Notes: generated from the sequence alone by a model not told the origin. DNA of 64,000 bases from Sulfitobacter sp. HGT1 (GCF_013282155.1 NZ_BLWI01000008.1:558001-622000); one strand, 5' to 3'. Shown: positions 50,811-60,962, counted from the first letter of the stretch. Made by a program: numbers and translations.

Positions 50811-51728
50811 TCAGGCGACGAGCACCAGCATCAAGATCGACCCGACCAGAACCGCCATCCCCGCCCACTCGCGGCCGGTGATTTTCTCGCGGAAAAACAG
50901 GGTCGATGCAGCGACGCTCAGGATCAGCTCGACCTGCCCCAATGCTTTGACATAGGCCGCGTTTTGCAGGGTGAAGGCGATGAACCAGCACAGCGACCCG
51001 CCCAGCGACATCATCCCGACCCAGACCGCGACCTTGCGCGCCTGCCACACCGCGCGCATCTGAGCGGGTTCACGCCAGCGCAGCCACACCGCCATAATAG
51101 CGGCCTGCATGCAGACCACAGCGGCAAGGGTCACCCCTGCGCGCAACACCGGCATGTCTGACATCACAGACAGCGTCGCGCCGCGATAGGTCACAGCCGA
51201 GATCGCGAACAAACCACCTGACGCAATGCCCAAACCCGCAGCCCGGTTGCGCAGATCGCTTAAGTGGAACCCGACCGCGTCTTTATTGCCTGACAGCAAG
51301 AACAACCCGACCACCCCCAGACCGATTGCGGCAAAGCCCCAACCGCTGACGCCTTCGTTCAGGATGACCCAGCTGGTCAGGACGGTCAAAATCACTTCGG
51401 TTTTCTTGAACGTGATCCCAACCGCAAAATTGCGCTGTTTGAACAGCAAGACGACGCAGACCGTGGCAAGGATTTGCGCTGTGCCGCCCAGCAAGCCATA
51501 GGCCCAGAACGCAGGCGCGATCGGCGGTAATTGCGTGCCGCTGACCAACAGATAGGCTGCCAGACCGCAGACGATGAATGGCGCGGAATATAGAAACCTC
51601 GAGAATGTCGCCCCTGCGGCTGACAGGGTTGCTGTCGCCAGATATTTTTGCAGCATGAACCGCGCCGTTTGAAAAAACGCCGCGGCAAGGGTGACGAGGA
51701 TCCACAGATCAGGCAATGCATGTGTCAT
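50811..51728 (-). CDS. DMT superfamily (EamA-type) transporter
   Basis: 305 aa with ~10 hydrophobic helices in two EamA repeats; the second repeat carries the typical APLMSLGGSLCWF-like and FFREKITGREWAGMAVLVGSILMLVLVA end. Inner-membrane exporter or permease of small metabolites; substrate unknown. Convergent with the NUDIX gene and directly downstream (43 nt) of the carnitine-operon SDR, so it might export or import a related compound. Confidence 0.85.
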   Translation of the reverse strand: MTHALPDLWILVTLAAAFFQTARFMLQKYLATATLSAAGATFSRFLYSAPFIVCGLAAYLLVSGTQLPPIAPAFWAYGLLGGTAQILATVCVVLLFKQRNFAVGITFKKTEVILTVLTSWVILNEGVSGWGFAAIGLGVVGLFLLSGNKDAVGFHLSDLRNRAAGLGIASGGLFAISAVTYRGATLSVMSDMPVLRAGVTLAAVVCMQAAIMAVWLRWREPAQMRAVWQARKVAVWVGMMSLGGSLCWFIAFTLQNAAYVKALGQVELILSVAASTLFFREKITGREWAGMAVLVGSILMLVLVA

Positions 51729-51771
51729 GCTGCCTCTTATGCGCGTTTCGCAGTCCCTTGCCAGCCTTCAA

Positions 51772-52518
51772 TCACAATTTGGGGTCGGGATTTTCCGTAT
51801 GCCCGTCCACGGCGATCACCTGCCCCGACACCAGCCGCGCCCCGTCGGACCCCAAAAACACCGCCATATTCGCCACATCGCGCGCCTCGACAAAGCTGCG
51901 CATCGAGGTGCCCGACGCATAGCCCTCATAGACCTGATCGCGGGTCATGCCTTTGGCTGCGGCTTCGCGGGCCAGCACGCCTTCCATGCGCGGGCCTTCG
52001 ACCGAACCGGGGCAGATCGCGTTGGCGCGGATGCCAAAGGGGCCCAGCTCCATTGCGAGGGTTTTCATCAGGCCGATCATCGCCCATTTCGCCGCCGCAT
52101 AGGGCGCGCGGTTGGGGTAGCCATAGATGCCAGCCGTTGACGAGGTGATGACAATCGCACCGCTGCCCGCCGCCTTCATCAAGGGGGCCGCATGTTTGGC
52201 GGCGATAAACGCGCCTTCCAGATTGACGCTGACGCAGGCGCGGAAATCATCCAGCGCCACGTCTTCGATCCGCGCCGTTGGCCCCGCAATCCCCGCATTT
52301 GCACATAGCACGTCGATATGGCCCATCTCGGCGATGATCGATGCCATCGCCGCCTCATCCGTGGCATTGGCCAGGCGGTGATGCCATTTGGCCGGACAAT
52401 GATCCAGCGCCGCGCGGTCGGTGTCAGTCACCCAGACCTCGAACCCCGCAGCGGCAAAGGCATCCCCCATCGCACGGCCAATACCTGACGCCCCCGCCGT
52501 GATCAGAACCCGTTTCAT
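51772..52518 (-). CDS. SDR family oxidoreductase of the carnitine operon
   Basis: 248 aa from ATG 52518. TAGASGIG cofactor site (~7-14), CANAGIAG (~74-81), catalytic SSTAG and YAAAK, C-terminal VSGQVIAVDGHTENP typical of classical SDRs. Its start overlaps the dehydrogenase/thioesterase stop by ATGA (52515-52518). The role in carnitine or related quaternary-amine catabolism is inferred from the operon only. Confidence 0.85.
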   Translation of the reverse strand: MKRVLITAGASGIGRAMGDAFAAAGFEVWVTDTDRAALDHCPAKWHHRLANATDEAAMASIIAEMGHIDVLCANAGIAGPTARIEDVALDDFRACVSVNLEGAFIAAKHAAPLMKAAGSGAIVITSSTAGIYGYPNRAPYAAAKWAMIGLMKTLAMELGPFGIRANAICPGSVEGPRMEGVLAREAAAKGMTRDQVYEGYASGTSMRSFVEARDVANMAVFLGSDGARLVSGQVIAVDGHTENPDPKL

Positions 52519-53990
52519 CGGGGTGCACCGACATAGCGGCCAACGCCGTCGGGCTTTGGCAGGCTGGCGTGACCTTGGGCAAAGCGCACCAGTGCAGCCT
52601 CGATTTCTGGGCTGGGGTCGGACGGTTTGCGGGTCTGCAAGCTGACGTGCAGCAGGAAATGTTCCCCCGTGGCCAGCAGGCGGTCGCCCTCGTACATCTC
52701 GTGCCACAGGTGCATCTTTTTGCCCGCCCCCATCAACACCCGTGTGCGGACCTCGATCAGCGCGCCGGCATGTGCCTCGTCCACGTGACGAATGTGCGTT
52801 TCAGCGGTAAAATAGCTGCCGCCCGAGGCGATATAGTCGGCATCACAGCCGATCAGTTCCATGAACCGGTCGGTCGCATCGGCAAAGGCTTGCAGGTATT
52901 TGGCTTCGGTCATGTGGCCGTTGTAATCGGTCCAATCCAGCGGCACGGCACGGCGCACGGTCAGCACCGGCTGGCTGGCGTCTGCAATGTCATCGGCCCG
53001 TGCGGCCAGCACAGTGCCTGCGCGCAACGTCGCCTCGTGTGCTTTCATCAACCGGCCCGCGCCCCAGTCCTGCTGCTTCAGTGCGCGCATCATCGACACC
53101 AGATTGTTGTCGCGGATGCGTTCCAGATCGCGGATGCCATATGCGCCGGATTGTTCATCGGATTGCCCCGCGATCAGATCGACCAATTCGTCATTGAACT
53201 CGGGTACGTCCATCAGCTTGGTCCACGGCCATTCCAGTGCAGGCCCGAACTGCGCCATGAAATGCTTCATTCCGGCCTCGCCGCCTGCGACACGGTAGGT
53301 CTCGAACAGACCCATCTGCGCCCAGCGGATGCCAAAGCCATAGCGGATGGCGTTGTCGATTTCCTCGGTGGTGGCGATGCCATCCTTGACCAGCCACAGC
53401 GCCTCGCGCCAGACAGCTTCAAGGAAACGGTCCGCGACATGGGCGTCGATCTCTTTTTTCAGGTGCAGCGGGTACATCCCGATCGACGTCAGGGTTTCCT
53501 TGGCCTTGTCCACCATCGGCCCGTCGATGCCATTGCCCGGCACCAGTTCCACCAGCGGCAGCAGATAAACGGGGTTGAACGGATGCGCGACCATGATCTG
53601 GTTGGGGCGCGCCATGCCCTCTTGCAATTCGGACGGCTTGAAGCCCGAGGTCGACGACCCGATCACCGCATCCGGATCACAGGCCTGCTGGATCGCGCCA
53701 AAGGTGGTGTGCTTGATCTCAAGCCGCTCTGGCACGCTTTCCTGAATCCACGACGCCCCTGCGACCGCGTCGGAAATACTGTCGTGAAAGCTGATCTTGC
53801 CCTCGTCCGGTAGGGCCACATCGGTAAGGCCGGGCATGGAACGGCGGGCGTTGGCCATGACTTCGCCGATCTTGCGTTCGGCCTGCGGATCGGGGTCAAA
53901 GACCTGCACGTTCCATCCGTTCAGCGCAAACCGTGCAGCCCAGCCACCCCCGATCACGCCACCGCCAATAACTGCTGCAATCTTCGTCAT
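52515..53990 (-). CDS. L-carnitine dehydrogenase fused to a hot-dog thioesterase
   Basis: 491 aa. N-terminal 3-hydroxyacyl-CoA-dehydrogenase-like fold: GGGVIGGGWAARFALNGW (~9-26) for NAD+, ASWIQESVPERLEIK, SSTSGFKPSELQ and HPFNPVYLLPLVELVPG; C-terminal helical domain to ~310. From ~335 a 4HBT/hot-dog domain (RRAVPLDWTDYNGHMTEAKY, EIRTRV-like strand, LATGEHFLLHVS). In rhizobial homologues this fusion oxidises carnitine to 3-dehydrocarnitine and hydrolyses betainyl-CoA. It overlaps the genes on both sides. Confidence 0.88.
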   Translation of the reverse strand: MTKIAAVIGGGVIGGGWAARFALNGWNVQVFDPDPQAERKIGEVMANARRSMPGLTDVALPDEGKISFHDSISDAVAGASWIQESVPERLEIKHTTFGAIQQACDPDAVIGSSTSGFKPSELQEGMARPNQIMVAHPFNPVYLLPLVELVPGNGIDGPMVDKAKETLTSIGMYPLHLKKEIDAHVADRFLEAVWREALWLVKDGIATTEEIDNAIRYGFGIRWAQMGLFETYRVAGGEAGMKHFMAQFGPALEWPWTKLMDVPEFNDELVDLIAGQSDEQSGAYGIRDLERIRDNNLVSMMRALKQQDWGAGRLMKAHEATLRAGTVLAARADDIADASQPVLTVRRAVPLDWTDYNGHMTEAKYLQAFADATDRFMELIGCDADYIASGGSYFTAETHIRHVDEAHAGALIEVRTRVLMGAGKKMHLWHEMYEGDRLLATGEHFLLHVSLQTRKPSDPSPEIEAALVRFAQGHASLPKPDGVGRYVGAPR

Positions 53991-54481
53991 TTCCGCATCC
54001 TTAACTGGCTGATGTCATAGCCGTTGAAATCCAATATCTCTTGTGCCGCCTTGATCCGGTCCGCCCCGCCCTTGGGCGCGCGGTCCAGTATCCAGCCGAA
54101 ATCCCCCGCAGGGTTGCCGATGACCGCCGTGCGAAACCCTTCGTCGACCCAAAGCACCCACAGATCGCGGGTGCTGCCATCAGGCCGGGTCAGGGCAAAA
54201 CGGCCCTGCCCTGTGGGCGTGGCCAGCCACAGGCCTTCGCAGGTGCCCGCCTCATCACAAAGCTGAAAGGCCGGCCCGCCGGTGCTGTCGACAAAGGCGA
54301 CCGTTGCCGGTGCCTCCGCCTCAAAGCTGCCGCGCATCACCCACGCGCCTTTGAACCGCCCCGCATCATAGCGGCTGGTTGATCCGATCAGCGCCGCCGG
54401 ATCACGATACCCTTGGCGCACCTCGGGTACAGGTGCCGCGCAGCCTGCCAGCAAAATTAACGCCAGCAGAGCCCGTTTCAC
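53987..54481 (-). CDS. Lipocalin-like lipoprotein
   Basis: 164 aa, GTG start at 54481 overlapping the preceding stop. Lipobox LLAGCAAP (Cys14) gives a lipoprotein; the mature part has a lipocalin pattern: RFKGAWVMRGSF (the GxW element), strands with FQLCDEAGTCEG, DLWVLWVDEGFRTAVIG and GWILDRAPKGG (the Blc-type late motif). Blc-like lipocalins are outer-membrane lipoproteins binding lipids. Its presence inside the carnitine operon is unexplained. Confidence 0.82.
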   Translation of the reverse strand: MKRALLALILLAGCAAPVPEVRQGYRDPAALIGSTSRYDAGRFKGAWVMRGSFEAEAPATVAFVDSTGGPAFQLCDEAGTCEGLWLATPTGQGRFALTRPDGSTRDLWVLWVDEGFRTAVIGNPAGDFGWILDRAPKGGADRIKAAQEILDFNGYDISQLRMRK

Positions 54482-55386
54482 GCAGGTGCCCGTTTGGTCA
54501 GGCCCAGCTTTTCACGCACCTGCGCCGGGGTCATCAACCGTGCGCCCATGTTTTCGATAATGCTGCCTGCGCGCTCGACCAGCTGCCAGTTTTCGGCCAG
54601 CATGCCTTTGTCCAGCCACAGGTTATCCTCGAGCCCGACGCGCACATGGCCGCCCGCCAGCACCGATGCCGCGACATAAGCCATCTGGTTGCGCCCCAAG
54701 CCAAAGGCGCTGAAGGTCCAGTCATCCGGCACGTTGTTCACCATCGCCATGAATGTGTTCAGATCATCCGGCGCGCCCCATGGCACGCCCATGCACAATT
54801 GCACCAAGGCGGGGCTGTCCAGCACACCGTCTTTGACCAGTTGCTTGGCGTACCAAAGATGGCCGGTATCAAAGGCCTCGATCTCGGGCTTGACGCCCAG
54901 ATGGGTCATCATCTGGCCCATGGCGGTCAACATGCCCGGCGTATTGGTCATCACGTAATCGGCTTCGGCAAAGTTCATGGTGCCGCAATCGAGCGTGCAA
55001 ATCTCGGGCAGGCATTCGGCGATATGCTGGACCCGCTCGGATGCGCCGATCATGTCGGTGCCCGCGATCGGGGGCATCGGGTGTTCGGTCGGGCCAAAAA
55101 TAATGTCGCCGCCCATGCCTGCCGTCAGGTTCAAGATCACATCGGTTTCAGATTCGCGGATGCGTTCGGTGACCTCGCGGTACAGATCCAGCCGGCGGCT
55201 TGGTGCGCCGGTTTCAGGGTCGCGCACGTGGCAATGCACCACCGCCGCCCCAGCCTTGGCCGCTGCAATCGCGCTGTCGGCGATCTGCGCGGGGCTGCGC
55301 GGCACATGGTGGCTGCGGTCTTGCGTTGCTCCCGATCCGGTAACGGCGCAGGTGATAAAAACGTCTTTGCTCATGGTAAGTGGCAT
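54478..55386 (-). CDS. Beta-keto acid cleavage enzyme (BKACE; 3-dehydrocarnitine cleavage)
   Basis: 302 aa, DUF849/BKACE TIM barrel. Zinc ligands in VVHCHVRDPETG (His51, His53) and Glu near EIEAFDTGHL; NLTAGMGG (~105-112) and VGLEDNLWLDKG near 248-259 are family motifs. BKACE enzymes use acetyl-CoA to cleave beta-keto acids; in this context 3-dehydrocarnitine + acetyl-CoA gives acetoacetate + betainyl-CoA. First gene of the operon; ATG 55386 has AAGGGAG upstream. Confidence 0.9.
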   Translation of the reverse strand: MPLTMSKDVFITCAVTGSGATQDRSHHVPRSPAQIADSAIAAAKAGAAVVHCHVRDPETGAPSRRLDLYREVTERIRESETDVILNLTAGMGGDIIFGPTEHPMPPIAGTDMIGASERVQHIAECLPEICTLDCGTMNFAEADYVMTNTPGMLTAMGQMMTHLGVKPEIEAFDTGHLWYAKQLVKDGVLDSPALVQLCMGVPWGAPDDLNTFMAMVNNVPDDWTFSAFGLGRNQMAYVAASVLAGGHVRVGLEDNLWLDKGMLAENWQLVERAGSIIENMGARLMTPAQVREKLGLTKRAPA

Positions 55387-55408
55387 GGGGTTGCTCCCTT
55401 AGATCGGA

Positions 55409-56449
55409 TTAATACGGCATTGGATGCGCTTTATGCGCGGTGGCGATATCGGCCAAAACGTCTTGGCCCAGTTCCAGATCAATGGCACCCAGTGCCACCT
55501 CAAGCTGGTCCAAAGACGTCGCGCCAAAGATAATTGACGTCATAAAGGGCCGCTGCCGCGCCCAGGCCAGCGCCATTTGCGTCGGGTCCAGCCCGTGTTT
55601 CTGCGCGATGTCCAGATAGGCGGCGGTGGCGTGGAACACGCGGTCGGTCTTGCGCCCGCCCAGATCACCGTTGATCGCCATGCGCGACCCGTCGGGCAGC
55701 GCGCCGTTTTGGTATTTTCCCGTCAGCAACCCCGCCGCGAGGGGCGAGAACGACAGCAATCCGATGTCTTCGTTGTGGCAGGCTTCGGCCAGGTCGGTAT
55801 CGGCCAGACGGCACAGCAGCGAATATTCATTCTGCACCGACACAGGGCGCGGCCCGCCCGTGCGTTCCGCCGCATTCGCCCATTGGGTCAGCCCCCAGGC
55901 GCTTTCGTTGCTCAGGCCAAAGCTGCGGATCGTGCCGCGTTTGACCTCGTCTTGCAGCGCGCCCATGCAGTCTTCCATATGGGCAATCACATCGGCACGG
56001 TTTTGCGAGGACGGGTCATAGTCCCAGTTCTTGCGGAACATATAGCTGCCGCGATCAGGCCAATGAAACTGGTACAAATCGACGTAATCGGTCTGCAACC
56101 GCTTCAACGACCCCTCAAGGGTCTGGCGGATCGTCTTGGATGAAATCCCCGCCCCGTCACGCGGCGCAGCCCCTGCGCCCGAATGTTTGGTGGCCAGCAC
56201 GACATCCTTGCGCTTGCCTGATTTCGCGATCCACTGGCCGATGATTTCTTCGGTCAGGCCGACGGTTTCAGCCTTGATCGGGTTGACCGGATACATCTCG
56301 GCGGTGTCGATAAAGTTGATGCCAGCAGCCAGGGCGCGGTCGATTTGCGCATGGCCTTCCTCGGGGGTGTTTTGCGTGCCCCATGTCATGGAGCCAAGGC
56401 AGAAATCCGTCACTTCGATATCGGTGCGGCCGAGTTTGTTCATCTTCAT
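55409..56449 (-). CDS. Aldo/keto reductase (Tas-like)
   Basis: 346 aa from ATG 56449 (AAGGATAA upstream; 56443 possible). Barrel with the AKR tetrad: Asp/Tyr in FIDTAEMYPV (~47-56), Lys in LATKHSG (~82-88), His in YQFHWPDRG. The inserted PSSQNRADVIAHMEDCMGAL and overall length fit the Tas/YajO subgroup. NADPH-dependent aldehyde reductase of unknown substrate. It lies 22 nt upstream of the carnitine operon on the same strand; functional linkage is uncertain. Confidence 0.87.
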   Translation of the reverse strand: MKMNKLGRTDIEVTDFCLGSMTWGTQNTPEEGHAQIDRALAAGINFIDTAEMYPVNPIKAETVGLTEEIIGQWIAKSGKRKDVVLATKHSGAGAAPRDGAGISSKTIRQTLEGSLKRLQTDYVDLYQFHWPDRGSYMFRKNWDYDPSSQNRADVIAHMEDCMGALQDEVKRGTIRSFGLSNESAWGLTQWANAAERTGGPRPVSVQNEYSLLCRLADTDLAEACHNEDIGLLSFSPLAAGLLTGKYQNGALPDGSRMAINGDLGGRKTDRVFHATAAYLDIAQKHGLDPTQMALAWARQRPFMTSIIFGATSLDQLEVALGAIDLELGQDVLADIATAHKAHPMPY

Positions 56450-56612
56450 CGCGTTATCCTTGTCTGAATCTTGCGCCACCCTCTCGTTTCGGCTGCGCCA
56501 TCGCAAGGGGGTTTTCCGCCCTTCGCAACAAAACACCATTTGCGGCGCTTTTTCCAAAACCATGTCGTTTTGACCGTTGGTTTCCCCCCTGATTGCCGAC
56601 AAAGTAAAAATC

Positions 56613-57851
56613 ATGCGCTTGCTCATTTCATTTGCCGCCCTGTTTTTATCCGTCATCCTGCTGCAACTGTCCTCGGGCGGTGTGGGGCCGCTGGACGTGC
56701 TTTCGGGCATTCAGCTGGGTTTTTCCAATCAGGAAATCGGCCTGCTCGGTTCGGCGCATTTCGTGGGGTTCTTTATCGGTTGCTGGTGGGCCCCGCGCCT
56801 GATGGGCAGCGTCGGCCACAGCCGCGCCTTTGCCGCGTTCACGGCATCGGGCGCGATCGGGTTAATGGCGCATATGCTGGTGCTTGACCCCTATGCCTGG
56901 GCGCTGATGCGCGTGGCGTCGGGCCTGTGCGTCGCGGGCTGCTATACCGTGGTCGAGGCATGGCTGAACGCCAAAGTCACCAATGAAACGCGGGGCCGCA
57001 CCATGGGGGCCTACCGCGTGGTTGACATGAGCGGATCACTGGCCGCGCAAATGATCATCGGCGTTTTGGCCCCCGCATCCTATGTGTCGTATAACCTGCT
57101 GGCGATCCTGTGCTGTGCGGCGCTGATCCCGCTGACCCTGACCACGTTGCCGCAGCCCGAAACGCCTGCCCAGCCGCGCCTGCGACCCCGGCTGGCGCTG
57201 GACCGGTCCCCCTTGGCGGTGGCGGGCGTTGTGGTTGCCGCCCTGTCCAGCGCATCGTTTCGCATGGTCGGCCCGATCTATGGCGAAGAAGTCGGCCTGA
57301 GCGCGGGCCAGATTGCGTGGTTCCTGTCGGCCTTTGTTCTGGGCGGCGCATTGGCGCAATTCCCCGTTGGCTGGCTGGCAGATAAGTTCGACCGCCGCTG
57401 GGTGCTGATCTGGATGTCTGCCGCGTCCATCGTCAGCTGCGCGGTCACGGTGATGACGGCCGGGCTTGGCACCCAGGCGGTATTTTTCGCGGCAACATTT
57501 TTCGGGCTGACCACATTTCCGATCTATTCAGTCGCCGCATCCCATGCCCATGATTTTGCCACCAGCGAGGAACGCGTCGAACTGTCTGCCGCGCTGATGT
57601 TCTGGTTTGCCGTCGGCGCGATCTTTGCGCCCTATCTGGCGTCGGTGCTGATTGACAGCTACGGCCCGGCGGCGTTGTTCACCATGATATCGGTCGGGCA
57701 CGGGGTCTTGGTGATTTTCGGCCTGACACGTCTGCGCGCCCGCCCCACCCGGAAAAAGCGCACGCCTTATGTCTATGCGCCACGCACATCTTTCACCATT
57801 GGCCGCCTGATGCGCCGCCAGCGCGACGCAAGCAACGACAACGCCCCCTAG
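56613..57851 (+). CDS. MFS transporter
   Basis: 412 aa from ATG 56613, about 12 TM helices. Loop 2-3 has [15 protein letters not shown] (variant of the MFS G-x-x-x-D-R-x-G-R motif) and loop 8-9 [12 protein letters not shown] is the second MFS signature. Overall it resembles the UMF/YcaD-type MFS group. Substrate unknown. Divergent from the aldo/keto reductase gene. Confidence 0.85.
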   Translation: MRLLISFAALFLSVILLQLSSGGVGPLDVLSGIQLGFSNQEIGLLGSAHFVGFFIGCWWAPRLMGSVGHSRAFAAFTASGAIGLMAHMLVLDPYAWALMRVASGLCVAGCYTVVEAWLNAKVTNETRGRTMGAYRVVDMSGSLAAQMIIGVLAPASYVSYNLLAILCCAALIPLTLTTLPQPETPAQPRLRPRLALDRSPLAVAGVVVAALSSASFRMVGPIYGEEVGLSAGQIAWFLSAFVLGGALAQFPVGWLADKFDRRWVLIWMSAASIVSCAVTVMTAGLGTQAVFFAATFFGLTTFPIYSVAASHAHDFATSEERVELSAALMFWFAVGAIFAPYLASVLIDSYGPAALFTMISVGHGVLVIFGLTRLRARPTRKKRTPYVYAPRTSFTIGRLMRRQRDASNDNAP

Positions 57852-57906
57852 CCCTTGGCCCGTCCCTGCGTTAGAGACATGCCAAAGCATTTTCGGGGCC
57901 ATTACC

Positions 57907-59619
57907 ATGACACGCCACCTTATCACCTCCGCCATTCCCTACATCAACGGGATCAAACACCTAGGTAACCTTGTGGGCAGCCAGCTGCCTGCCGATCTTT
58001 ACGCCCGCTATCTGCGCGCGCGCGGTCACGAGGTGTTGTTCCTGTGTGCCACAGATGAACACGGCACCCCCGCCGAACTGGCCGCCGCCAAAGCGGGCAA
58101 ACCGGTCGAGGAATATTGCGCCGAAATGCACGAGGTTCAGGCGCGGATTGCCGAAGGTTTCGGCCTGTCGTTCGATCATTTCGGTCGGTCGTCCAGCATC
58201 CAGAACCAAAAGCTGACCCAGCATTTTGCCGGTGCCTTGTACAAAGAAGGCCTGATCGAGGAAGTCGAGCAGCGCCAGATCTATTCCGAAACCGATGGCC
58301 GCTTCCTGCCCGACCGTTATGTCGAAGGCACCTGCCCCAATTGCGGGTTCGAGGATGCGCGCGGCGATCAATGCGACAATTGCACCAAGCAGCTGGACCC
58401 CGAAGATCTGATCAACCCGCGCTCCACCGTGTCGGGTGCCACCGATCTGGAAATGCGCGCGACCAAACATCTGTTCCTCAAGCAGTCCCAGATGAAAGAC
58501 CGGCTGTCCGACTGGATCGATTCCAAGACCGACTGGCCTGTGTTGACCACCTCCATCGCCAAGAAATGGCTGCATGACGGCGACGGGTTGCAAGACCGTG
58601 GCATCACCCGCGACCTAAGCTGGGGCGTGCCCGTCAAACGCGGCGACGAGGACTGGCCGGGCATGGAGGGCAAGGTGTTCTATGTCTGGTTCGACGCCCC
58701 CATCGAATATATCGCCTGCGCTCAGGAATGGGTCGATGCGGGCAAAGGTTCCGATTGGGAAAGCTGGTGGCGCACCGACAAAGGTGCCGACGACGTGCGC
58801 TATACCCAGTTCATGGGCAAGGATAACGTGCCCTTCCACACGCTCAGCTTTCCCGCCACGATCATGGGCAGCAACGAGCCATGGAAGCTGGTCGACTACA
58901 TAAAATCCTTCAACTACCTGACCTATGATGGCGGGCAGTTCTCGACCTCGCGCGGGCGCGGGGTGTTCATGGATCAGGCGCTGGAAATCCTGCCCGCCGA
59001 CACATGGCGCTGGTGGCTGCTGAGCCATGCGCCGGAAACATCCGATGCCGAATTCACCTGGGAGAATTTCCAGGCCTCGGTGAACAAGGATTTGGCCGAC
59101 GTTCTGGGCAACTTCATCAGCCGGATCACGAAATTCTGCCGCTCGAAATTCAGCGAAGACGTGCCGGCAGCGGGCGAATACGGGCCCGCCGAACATGCGC
59201 TGATCGCGGACCTGACCGAACGGGTCGCGCGGTACCAAACCGCGATGGAGGCGATGGAAGTCCGTAAATCCGCCGCTGAATTGCGGGCGATCTGGGCGGC
59301 GGGCAATGAATACCTGCAAGCCGAAGCACCCTGGACCACCTTCAAGACCGACCCGGACAAGGCTGCGGCCCAAGTGCGTCTGGCGTTGAACCTGATCCCG
59401 CTTTACGCGGTTCTGTCCGCGCCCTTCATCCCCACGGCCGCGGCCAGCATGTTGGAAAGCATGCATGTGGAAAACGCTGGCTGGCCCGATGATGTGCCCG
59501 CGGCCTTGGCCCAGCTTGCACCCGGTCACGCCTTTGACGTGCCAGAAGTGTTGTTCGCGAAAATCACCGACGAACAGCGCGACGAATGGGCCGAAAAATT
59601 CGCAGGTGTGCGGACCTGA
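57907..59619 (+). CDS. metG: Methionyl-tRNA synthetase
   Basis: 570 aa. Class I catalytic core: [16 protein letters not shown] (HIGH-equivalent HLGN, ~17-20), [13 protein letters not shown], zinc knuckle [17 protein letters not shown] (four Cys, ~140-156) and QFSTSRGRG (~346-354) at the KMSKS position. The anticodon-binding domain fills the C-terminus; no C-terminal tRNA-binding (Trbp111) extension. The KMSKS-equivalent carries Gln where a Lys is usual, worth checking. Charges tRNA-Met; cytoplasmic. Confidence 0.94.
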   Translation: MTRHLITSAIPYINGIKHLGNLVGSQLPADLYARYLRARGHEVLFLCATDEHGTPAELAAAKAGKPVEEYCAEMHEVQARIAEGFGLSFDHFGRSSSIQNQKLTQHFAGALYKEGLIEEVEQRQIYSETDGRFLPDRYVEGTCPNCGFEDARGDQCDNCTKQLDPEDLINPRSTVSGATDLEMRATKHLFLKQSQMKDRLSDWIDSKTDWPVLTTSIAKKWLHDGDGLQDRGITRDLSWGVPVKRGDEDWPGMEGKVFYVWFDAPIEYIACAQEWVDAGKGSDWESWWRTDKGADDVRYTQFMGKDNVPFHTLSFPATIMGSNEPWKLVDYIKSFNYLTYDGGQFSTSRGRGVFMDQALEILPADTWRWWLLSHAPETSDAEFTWENFQASVNKDLADVLGNFISRITKFCRSKFSEDVPAAGEYGPAEHALIADLTERVARYQTAMEAMEVRKSAAELRAIWAAGNEYLQAEAPWTTFKTDPDKAAAQVRLALNLIPLYAVLSAPFIPTAAASMLESMHVENAGWPDDVPAALAQLAPGHAFDVPEVLFAKITDEQRDEWAEKFAGVRT

Positions 59620-59680
59620 TCCACGGCGCGCTACCAGCGCTAAACCAGACTGGCGGCGCTGCAAAATATTAAACTCGCAC

Positions 59681-59710
59681 TCCGGAAGAGCGGAAACCCG
59701 CCCTTCCGGA
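59681..59710. repeat. Interrupted hairpin downstream of metG
   Basis: TCCGGAAG (59681-59688) pairs with CTTCCGGA (59703-59710), with an inner GCGG/CCGC extension and AAAC loop. No T-run follows on either strand, so it may be a Rho-type or non-canonical terminator, or an operator. The rest of 59620-59858 holds no recognised element. Confidence 0.6.
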
Positions 59711-59858
59711 ATAAACCTTGATGAATATATTACGCTTTAGTTCCAACGCCCTACGCCCGTTTCAGGGCTTTATTATCTATTGATAATCAGGTTTTGCGAT
59801 CTTCGCATTGGACAGATCGTTCCCGCGGCTTACCTCTCATGTGATTCAATGAAAGGGC

Positions 59859-60962
59859 GTGGGGATTTCAATGCCTACAAGATCTATTGACGAGATGGCA
59901 GCAGAACTTGTGCACCTGCAAGGCGCATTGGCAGCCAAAGAAGCGCAAGCAGCCGGACATGGTTCGGGGGCTACTTCCAACCGCCTGACTTTTCTTGAGG
60001 CGATGATGGAAACCGTGCCTGTGGGCGTGGTGATGGCCGATGACACAGGCAAGATCATCTATGGCAACAGCCATGTCGAAATGATGGTGCGCCACCCGGT
60101 GATCCATTCAGAAGACACCGAAGATTATGGCGATTGGGTGTCCTTCCACGAGGATGGTTCTCGGGTCGAAAGCCACGAATACCCGCTGTCGCGCGTGATC
60201 CGTGATGGCGAAGCCCATGCCGAGATTGACGTGCATTACCAACGAGGTGACGGCACGATGTTCTGGATGCGGATCATTGGCAGACCGGTGATCGACGCCA
60301 ATGGCACGCGCATCGGCGCGTCGGTCGCCCTGATCGACATCGACGAAGAACGCCGCCTGCGCGAGGCGCAAAATATCCTGATCGCGGAACTGAACCACCG
60401 CGTGAAAAACGCCTTTAGCGTGGTAAAATCCATCGTCAGCCAGTCCCTGCGCAAGATGAGCATCCAGCGCGGATTGCGCGAAACCATTGATCAACGGCTG
60501 AATGCCTATGCCATGGCCCACTCCAAACTGGTTGGCACGAAATGGGACCGCGCCGATATCGGTGCCGTGGCCGCAGACGTTCTGGACCCGATCGGACATG
60601 GCCGCATTATTCAGAGCGGCCCTCAAATTGAAGTCCCCTCGCGTCAGGCTTTGTCCTTCTCGATGGCATTTTACGAACTTGCCACCAACGCGATGAAATA
60701 CGGCGCGCTTTCGGTGCCCGATGGCTGCGTCAATTTGACGTGGGAACAATCGGACACGGCGGATGGTTCGGTTATAGAACTGCACTGGATCGAGACAGGC
60801 GGCCCCGCTGCTGAAAAGCCGGACGAAACCGGCTTTGGCAGCTTTATCACAGGTCGCGCCTTGCAGATGGAGACCGGCGGCGAGATCACTTCGGATTTCG
60901 GGCCCCAAGGATTTAATTGGCATCTGCGGATGCCCCAACACAGGGAAGACCGAGCAAGCTAA
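59859..60962 (+). CDS. PAS-domain HWE-family sensor histidine kinase
   Basis: 367 aa from GTG 59859; ATG 59871 preceded by GGGG is equally plausible. A short coiled N-terminus, PAS domain (~45-165; ETVPVGVVMADDTGKIIYGN), then the HWE kinase: AELNHRVKNAFSVVKSIVSQ with phospho-acceptor His180, FYELATNAMKYGAL (N box) and the diagnostic HW.E in ELHWIETGG, followed by GFGSFITGRAL. No membrane segment, so it is cytoplasmic. HWE kinases often feed the general stress response; no phyR/ecfG is nearby. Overlaps the receiver gene by TAATG. Confidence 0.92.
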   Translation: MGISMPTRSIDEMAAELVHLQGALAAKEAQAAGHGSGATSNRLTFLEAMMETVPVGVVMADDTGKIIYGNSHVEMMVRHPVIHSEDTEDYGDWVSFHEDGSRVESHEYPLSRVIRDGEAHAEIDVHYQRGDGTMFWMRIIGRPVIDANGTRIGASVALIDIDEERRLREAQNILIAELNHRVKNAFSVVKSIVSQSLRKMSIQRGLRETIDQRLNAYAMAHSKLVGTKWDRADIGAVAADVLDPIGHGRIIQSGPQIEVPSRQALSFSMAFYELATNAMKYGALSVPDGCVNLTWEQSDTADGSVIELHWIETGGPAAEKPDETGFGSFITGRALQMETGGEITSDFGPQGFNWHLRMPQHREDRAS

